In this document: one piece after another, positions 59,901 to 64,000 of the stretch
Position numbering within the stretch: the first letter of the stretch is position 1
Layout: every line of letters starts with the position of its first letter
Source of the DNA: Lutjanus erythropterus
Lineage: Eukaryota > Chordata > Actinopteri > Lutjaniformes > Lutjanidae
Length of the DNA stretch: 64,000 nt
Direction of reading: 5' to 3'
Assembly (NCBI GenBank): GCA_020091685.1
Contig: CM034610.1
Span: forward strand, 14,574,724 to 14,638,723
Position numbers and translations under genes: made by a program
Notes under the pieces: generated by a model
What the model was told of the DNA's origin: nothing
Seen by the model: only the letters and a program-made list of their open reading frames with translations
The model's database searches: none

Positions 59901-62307
59901 ATCAAGATCCACCACTTTGGTCAGTATTTGAACAGGAGTCTAATTAATGTAAGAGTGCACCGATTGATCAACCACAGATGATTATTAGCTGATATTCATA
60001 TTAAATGGTTTGATTGTTGGTCTCTATAAAGGCTGAACAGGTGACACAGTGGCAGGGTCCGAAATTAACACCCACCAAGAGCAAAATGTGGGTAGATTTT
60101 ACATTGGGCAAGTAAACGCTATGGCAGGCAAATAGTAATTAAAAATACTATACTGAGTCTCTACCATGTTGTCATTGTGGGTGTCATTCACAGAGTTTGG
60201 CACACACTGACACAGGCAGGGACTTTATGCTGCATTAACTTTGCAAACTCTGAAATCTTCATTGCTTTTTATAGCAAAAAAAAAACCAGGGACTTCATGG
60301 TGCATTCAAGTGCACTTTGTACATTTAGAAATATATTCTTGAATGGCCTCTGTTAGGGAATTTTCCAATTTTAGGAGTAACTGAGAGGCCCATACTAATT
60401 CTTAAGAGACAGAATGTCATTCTCCTAGACAGTAAATGCAGCTGTTTTCTCCTTTCAGATAAACAAGGGAACAATTTGTGTTGTGTAGTAGTGTTGCTAT
60501 GGCGGCTAAGGTTGGAGAGGTGTTTGCCCTGTCTCTCTGAAGGGAGCAAACGTAACTGTTATATCACTGACCCTGAGCTTTGGAGCCAAGGGTGCTGATC
60601 TCAGACCTTCTGTATTCATAATTTCCGTGTTTGGATTTGCAGACCAATAGGCTAATTCTATATGCTGTAGATGTGTTGGGTCTGACCATATTTGGGCATA
60701 GATTCATCATGACCTTATCTGTGAATGTTTAAGACTATCCTGGAGAACCGAAACTCCAGAATTGAAGGGAACGTCAGGGCAGAGGGTGTACTGATTATTT
60801 CTTCATTCTCCATGGCCAAGTATTGTTAAACCGGTTTCAGCGTAAGACATACTGGACTCCTTTGTACTTTCTCCTTTTGATGTATGGGCTAAAAGATAAA
60901 ATCTAAAACAGCCATGAAGGTTGTTTAAAATCGGAAAGTTTCTTTTTTTTTCTCCCCCCTTATTGTCCTTTGTTGAAACACACAGGCCTACGTCTGTCAT
61001 TACTTGTTCTTTGACTGTTTTTAAATGTCACAGGTGTGCATCGATGCATTTCCTCTGATGGCATCGACAGCTGTGAAAGAATTTCTATCATTGTTTACTT
61101 CCTCGTTTGCTTCACTGGCTTGGTTCAGGAATCACCATGGCTGAGTTGAACGATAATACTGGTAACATAAACAACATCTTTTTTTTTTTAACTAGTGTTG
61201 CAGCTGAGAGGGAAAGCTGCTAACAGGCTAATGACGTGGGAAACCATTCAGAAGGAGGACTTCCTGACTGCCCAGAACAAGATCCAGAAAAGCAGTGACT
61301 CAGAGAGACTCAAGCGGATGTCTGTCAAGTGAGAGCACCTTCTTCTTCTTCACCCACTTAAAGCAGTAAAGGTTTTTGCTCGATCATACTGAAGGTAATG
61401 TCTCCTTTTGCAGAGTGGATGGTGTGATGAAACATCTGACTGAAAGCAGAGACTTTGACCACCGGCTCAGGGCTCTGGAGAATGAGGTAAAATTAAAGCA
61501 CTCTTTTAAAAACTGAGCTTACAATGTTTATCAATCTGTATCATTTATATTGTTCTTGACACATAATGTAAAAGATCATGCGTAAATATGAGGCGACTGT
61601 ACAGCCTGCTGCCAGTTAGCTTAGCATAATGAGAGGCAAGAAGGAAACAGCTATTGTAATAGTGTCACAACGCTGTTTGGCTAGCTGTTTCCCACTGGTT
61701 CAAGTCTTTATGCTAAACTAAGCTAAGCTAAGGTAAGCTAACTGGATGCTGGGTGTAAGCTCATATTTAACATACAGATGAGATGAGAATGTTTCAATCT
61801 TGTCATCTAACTCTGCAACAGAAATTGAATAAGTGTATTTCCCAAAATGTTGAACTATTCCTAGTTCATCTTCAAATGGGACTTAAAAATCACATGCTTG
61901 TAAAATTGACTGAGGCCACAAAATCCCACAATATAGTACAATGAACAGGAAATGTCAACATATGGACCTGGACTGTACTCCCACAACACTGATCCTTCCT
62001 TCCTCTCAGATGGAGTACTGCTCAAATGCCCTCAGCTGGATTGTGGATACTCTGGCACAAGGCAGCACGTTCAAACCTCCTCGACCTCCTCCCACATTAA
62101 GAGGTACTTCCAAATCAGAGCATATATATTTCTTAACAGAACAGGTAAAACAGACTGTGTGTTGGAATGCTGCTAGTTGCATCACTTAGCTTGTTTGACT
62201 AGTTTATGCATGTACCTCCAGTCACCCGTACCTAAATTGTACACTCATCTACCTTATTATGTCTCTTCTTCTACACAGATGCTTTCCCTTCTTCGAATTC
62301 TGCCTGA
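44887..62307 (+). CDS. trpm4: TRPM4 Ca2+-activated monovalent cation channel
   Basis: Plasma-membrane, Ca2+-activated, Ca2+-impermeable channel. Exons: 44887-44961 (or alternative 46745-46765), 46844-46905, 47008-47185, 47563-47743, 49104-49273, 49544-49721, 50724-50788, 51392-51625, 54317-54419, 54517-54638, 54779-55069, 55169-55270, 55387-55515, 55783-55912, 56211-56356, 56614-56726, 56830-56943, 57038-57087, 57182-57420, 58295-58410, 58658-58790, 59129-59303, 59484-59649, 59738-59919, 61196-61328, 61414-61486, 62010-62103, 62279-62307. The product is 1,260 (or 1,242) residues; human has 1,214. The N-terminal TRPM homology region has [24 protein letters not shown] and VLAGSGG. The membrane region (about 843-1090) includes S1 ([11 protein letters not shown]), S2 with CEEIRE, S3 with WNKCDL, S5 ([13 protein letters not shown]), filter [10 protein letters not shown] and S6 ([12 protein letters not shown]), then the TRP helix. 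The C-terminal coiled coil is in exons 61196-62103. The filter's GQIP, with Gln at the residue-977 position, indicates monovalent selectivity. trpm5 is less likely on the N terminus and synteny. Which teleost trpm4 copy this is cannot be told. Confidence 0.95.
45614..46000. promoter_or_regulatory. Cluster of TCTCGCGAGA palindromes in trpm4 intron 1
   Basis: Perfect TCTCGCGAGA at 45614-45623 and 45991-46000, a 9-of-10 copy at 45831-45840 and a partial one at 45749-45756. The 10-mer is a known core-promoter palindrome in vertebrate genomes. The region is also CpG-richer than its surroundings (ACGCGC, GCACGCGTGCGTGCG). It could be an internal promoter serving exon 1b, or an old repeat, because GAAGRGAACCCYAGAYYYGC occurs twice (near 45591 and 45805). 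Confidence 0.5.
46745..46765 (+). other. trpm4: trpm4 alternative first coding exon 1b
   Basis: Seven residues (MISRRKR) ending at donor GTACGG, also phase 0 into 46844. It lies 78 bp upstream of that exon. Without transcript support it may be a chance open segment, in which case the stretch is simply intron. Confidence 0.35.
47744..49103 (+). other. trpm4 intron, no repeat recognised
   Basis: AT-rich. I see no exon or clear mobile element. Confidence 0.5.
49970..50240 (+). repeat. Degraded family A element in trpm4 intron
   Basis: Contains CATCAAATGACAGAAAATAG, TGAAAAATGTCCATCACAGT and CCCAAAGATATTCAGTTT, in the family order. Confidence 0.6.
50842..51313. repeat. MITE family B copy in trpm4 intron
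   Basis: The left end TTAAAGTGATAGTTTGGTTT, then GGGTTGTATGAGG, pairs with the right end CCTCATATAACCCCAC, then ACTATCCCTTTAA. It is about 472 bp and is the most compact and complete copy of the family in this window. Confidence 0.85.
52145..52715. repeat. TATCG-type teleost element with nested SINE, trpm4 intron
   Basis: Begins GGTTGGGCAATATAATGAG and ends TATCGCCCAGGCC, imperfect inverted ends. The interior has GATATCGTGGTAGATTTTGG, TTCCTGGTTTTAAAGGCTGC and TACCAGACTGTTTCAGCTG. It is interrupted at 52374-52511 by a minus-strand SINE. A related copy is at 6250-6925. Confidence 0.8.
52374..52511 (-). mobile_element. tRNA-derived SINE, nested, with 14-bp target-site duplication
   Basis: Read on the minus strand it begins GGCTGCTCCCATAGCTCAGT, then TGGTAGGTTGCCTGCCTGTG, a tRNA-like head with a clear A box (TAGCTCAGTTG). 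It ends in an oligo-A run (TTTTTTT on the plus strand at 52373-52379). CATTACTGATGATT flanks it at 52360-52373 and 52512-52525. It is about 138 bp with no coding capacity. Confidence 0.85.
52716..54316 (+). other. Rest of the 2.7-kb trpm4 intron
   Basis: No exon recognised between the TATCG-type element and the acceptor at 54316. No clear repeat ends were found. Confidence 0.5.
57593..58265. repeat. Family B copies arranged head-to-head in trpm4 intron
   Basis: 57593-58045 reads as family B (ATTGTTTAGATTATTTGACG, GTGGGGTTGCATAAGG, CAACCAAACTCCATAGACGA, TGCTGCCTCGATCGGTTAG). 58052-58265 is the inverse complement of its right part (CTAACAGATCAGGGCAGCGG, TGGATTTTGGTTGGTTTGG). Together they form a large palindrome-like structure. 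Confidence 0.75.
58810..59045 (+). repeat. TTTTAGTT-type dispersed repeat in trpm4 intron
   Basis: Starts GTTATTATAGTTTTTATTTT and ends TTTAGTTAACTGTAATAACC, with CTTCAATAAATGCTTGTTGT and ACACCTAGTTTTAGTTTTTA inside. It matches 43890-44110 and 33890-34260. Confidence 0.65.
59920..61195 (+). other. trpm4 intron before the C-terminal exons
   Basis: No coding exon or defined mobile element recognised. The acceptor TTTTTTTTTAACTAG is at 61195. Confidence 0.5.
61606..61750. repeat. AGCTAAGCTAA-type unit in trpm4 intron
   Basis: CAGTTAGCTTAGCATAATGA, then GGAAACAGC, is followed by its inverse (GCTGTTTCCC, then TTTATGCTAAACTAAGCTAA). This is an inverted-repeat unit shared with 22062-22165 and 62905-63560. 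Confidence 0.8.
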
Positions 62308-62815
62308 TTCAGCCTTGATTATCCCTCCTCTTGCTCAGGGTCTGTAAAAGACAAGATTAAAGTGCTTTTATTTTGGCTGCTACCATGCCACCAACCCCAC
62401 CAGTCTACTGTTTGCCATCCATGTTTATCACTGGGGCACAGTTTACCAAATAGTTTCAGTTGTTCTGAACTGAAATAGCAGCAATCACTACTTGTGACAG
62501 TATTCTACATTAAATGCAAAAGCTGATATTTTCACTGTGCAATCAGTTTTATTCAAATGCCAAAGAAAAATGTATGTATTTATGATGTGGCATGATATAT
62601 TTTATTTGCTGATGCTATTATGTTTTTCTTGCTGTAAATTGATAGCTGGATCTCTGTTTTAAAGGTTTTTACTCTTAATTTGAAACTATATTGTTTACAT
62701 GGGTTACATTCAGTGCACATTGTTATACTTAAGTTACCTACTGCTAAATTGTTGCTTTTGTATTTATGTTGTTACATTATTTTATTCTATTCAATAAATT
62801 GTTTATGAAATATAA
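62308..62815 (+). other. trpm4 3' UTR
   Basis: Non-coding AT-rich sequence after TGA 62305-62307. It ends near AATAAA at 62793-62798 (TTCAATAAATTG), the likely polyadenylation signal about 490 bp past the stop. Confidence 0.7.
62793..62798 (+). terminator. trpm4: trpm4 polyadenylation signal
   Basis: AATAAA followed within 30 bp by TCAGTTCTCAGTGTTATG, which could act as the G/T-rich downstream element. Confidence 0.65.
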
Positions 62816-62904
62816 TCAGTTCTCAGTGTTATGTTTAAAGCTATTTTTTTTTACACTTTTTGGAATACCCAGTTCACTTTCTTGAAGAGAGTTAATACTG
62901 CTCT

Positions 62905-63560
62905 CATGAGCTGGCAGACAATTAGCTTAGCTTAGCATTAAGACTGGAAACAAGGGGCAACAGCTAGCCTGGCTTGAGATGCAATGTAACATGTTAATTA
63001 GTGACAGTACATGTTGTAAAGCCCCCTGAGGCAAATTGTGATTTGTAATATTGGGCCATAAATAAAGCTTTAAATTTGACTTTTGTTTGAGCATGGCCAG
63101 GCTAGCTGTTTCCCTGTTTACAGTCTTTATGCTAAGCTAAGTTAACTGGTTGTTAGCTCCGGCTACGAATTCACCAAGGTTTGTGATTTTTATCAGTTTT
63201 TTAAAGATAAAAAACAGCCATGACCATGTTAATTAGATGGATTTTTGTTTAAGAAAGAGGAAGCTAGTGGTTTCCTAGTTTTACAGTCTTTATGCTAAGT
63301 CAAGCTAACCAGCTCCTACACATTTACCAAGGGTTTTTGTTTTTATTAGTTTTTATTAGTGTATCACTGACTCTACTTACATATTAATTAAGATTTTTGC
63401 TTTTTGACAGTTTTTTATAGATTTAAAAAAAAACAAGCTTTGAACTAGGAATGAGCAAGTTGATCCCCAGTTTAATAAACTGTTTCCCAGTCTTTATCCT
63501 GAGCTAAGCTAACTGGTTGCTGGCTTCAGCTTTATATTTACCGAGGTTTGTGATTTTTAT
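62905..63560. repeat. Cluster of AGCTAAGCTAA-type repeats downstream of trpm4
   Basis: Four more units in both orientations: about 62905-62990 (TTAGCTTAGCTTAGCATTAA, AACAGCTAGCCTGGC), 63090-63170 (GCTAGCTGTTTCCC, CTTTATGCTAAGCTAAGTTA), 63255-63330 and 63470-63560. They alternate with ATTTACCAAGGTTTGTGATT and TTTTTATCAGTTTT blocks. Confidence 0.8.
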
Positions 63561-64000
63561 CAGTTTTTTGTCACATTACAGTTTCTAAAAACAACATATA
63601 GCATGTGAATTGGTAAACTTTACAGGTGCTGGTAGATGAATTTTGTTGCAGATGGACAGTCAGGCTACCTGTTTCCCTCAGGTCCCAGTTTTTTGCTTTT
63701 GGTGTCATTTAAACTGTTGGAAAGAAAGCAAATAAGAGTAATTCCCATAGCATGCATATAGCAGAGCAGACTTCATAATAACGAGCATTAAAACATAAAA
63801 CACTAATAAAAGATAAAAATAAAGAGATTAAACAATAAAAACAAATGGTGTAGGAAAATAAGATTCGTAATCATATGAGGGATAGATTATAAAGGTACAT
63901 TTTGATGGAGAGACATCCTTTAAAAGGTCAAAAATATAGTTAATCTTAAAAAAAAGAAGGAAGAAATTTAAAATCAACTCAAACTAACAAGCAGACAGAG
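63561..64000. other. Terminal AT-rich sequence, nothing recognised
   Basis: The last 440 bp hold A-rich non-coding sequence with no exon, defined repeat end or regulatory motif that I can support. Confidence 0.5.

Overview
The window is vertebrate nuclear DNA and almost certainly comes from a spiny-rayed (percomorph-type) teleost fish. The evidence is split genes with GT-AG introns, five proteins that read as vertebrate orthologues, and many short non-autonomous transposon families of the kind common in teleost introns. No species is assigned. Every exon junction below was derived by eye from reading frame, splice dinucleotides and recalled family sequences. Phases close for all five genes.

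Layout: (1) 1-15.4 kb, + strand: the 3' part of prr12 (1,900 visible residues in 14 exons, 5' end outside the window). (2) 16.5-24.9 kb, + strand: irf3, complete (461 aa, 10 coding exons plus a 5' UTR exon), with an ISRE and a CRE beside its first exon. (3) 25.6-33.8 kb, - strand: a complete Ric8-family (synembryn) gene, 687 aa in 12 exons, tail-to-tail with irf3, carrying two acidic insertions that I do not know from Ric8A or Ric8B. (4) 33.8-42.3 kb: gene-poor and repeat-rich, including a 430-bp LTR-like insertion whose empty site is preserved in a neighbouring duplicate. (5) 42.3-43.6 kb, + strand: a small adrenomedullin-family hormone gene, best read as adm5. (6) 44.8-62.8 kb, + strand: trpm4, a Ca2+-activated monovalent cation channel with 28 coding exons and two candidate first exons. 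(7) 62.8-64 kb: a cluster of AGCTAAGCTAA-type repeats.

prr12, irf3, adm5 and trpm4 all have human counterparts in the 19q13.33 region, so the window is a piece of an old vertebrate syntenic block. The Ric8 gene does not belong to that block in human (RIC8A is on 11p, RIC8B on 12q), which makes it the unexpected member. The genes do not form one pathway: a chromatin-associated proline-rich protein, an antiviral transcription factor, a G-alpha chaperone/exchange factor, a peptide hormone that signals through a Gs-coupled receptor, and an ion channel. The link between them is genomic history, not shared function.

The most interesting points are the Ric8 paralogue with a symmetric 90-nt acidic cassette exon and a roughly 120-residue acidic insert, the ISRE/CRE at the irf3 first exon, the altered C-terminal phospho-motif of IRF3, the two alternative trpm4 starts, and several transposon insertions dated or oriented by clean target-site duplications.
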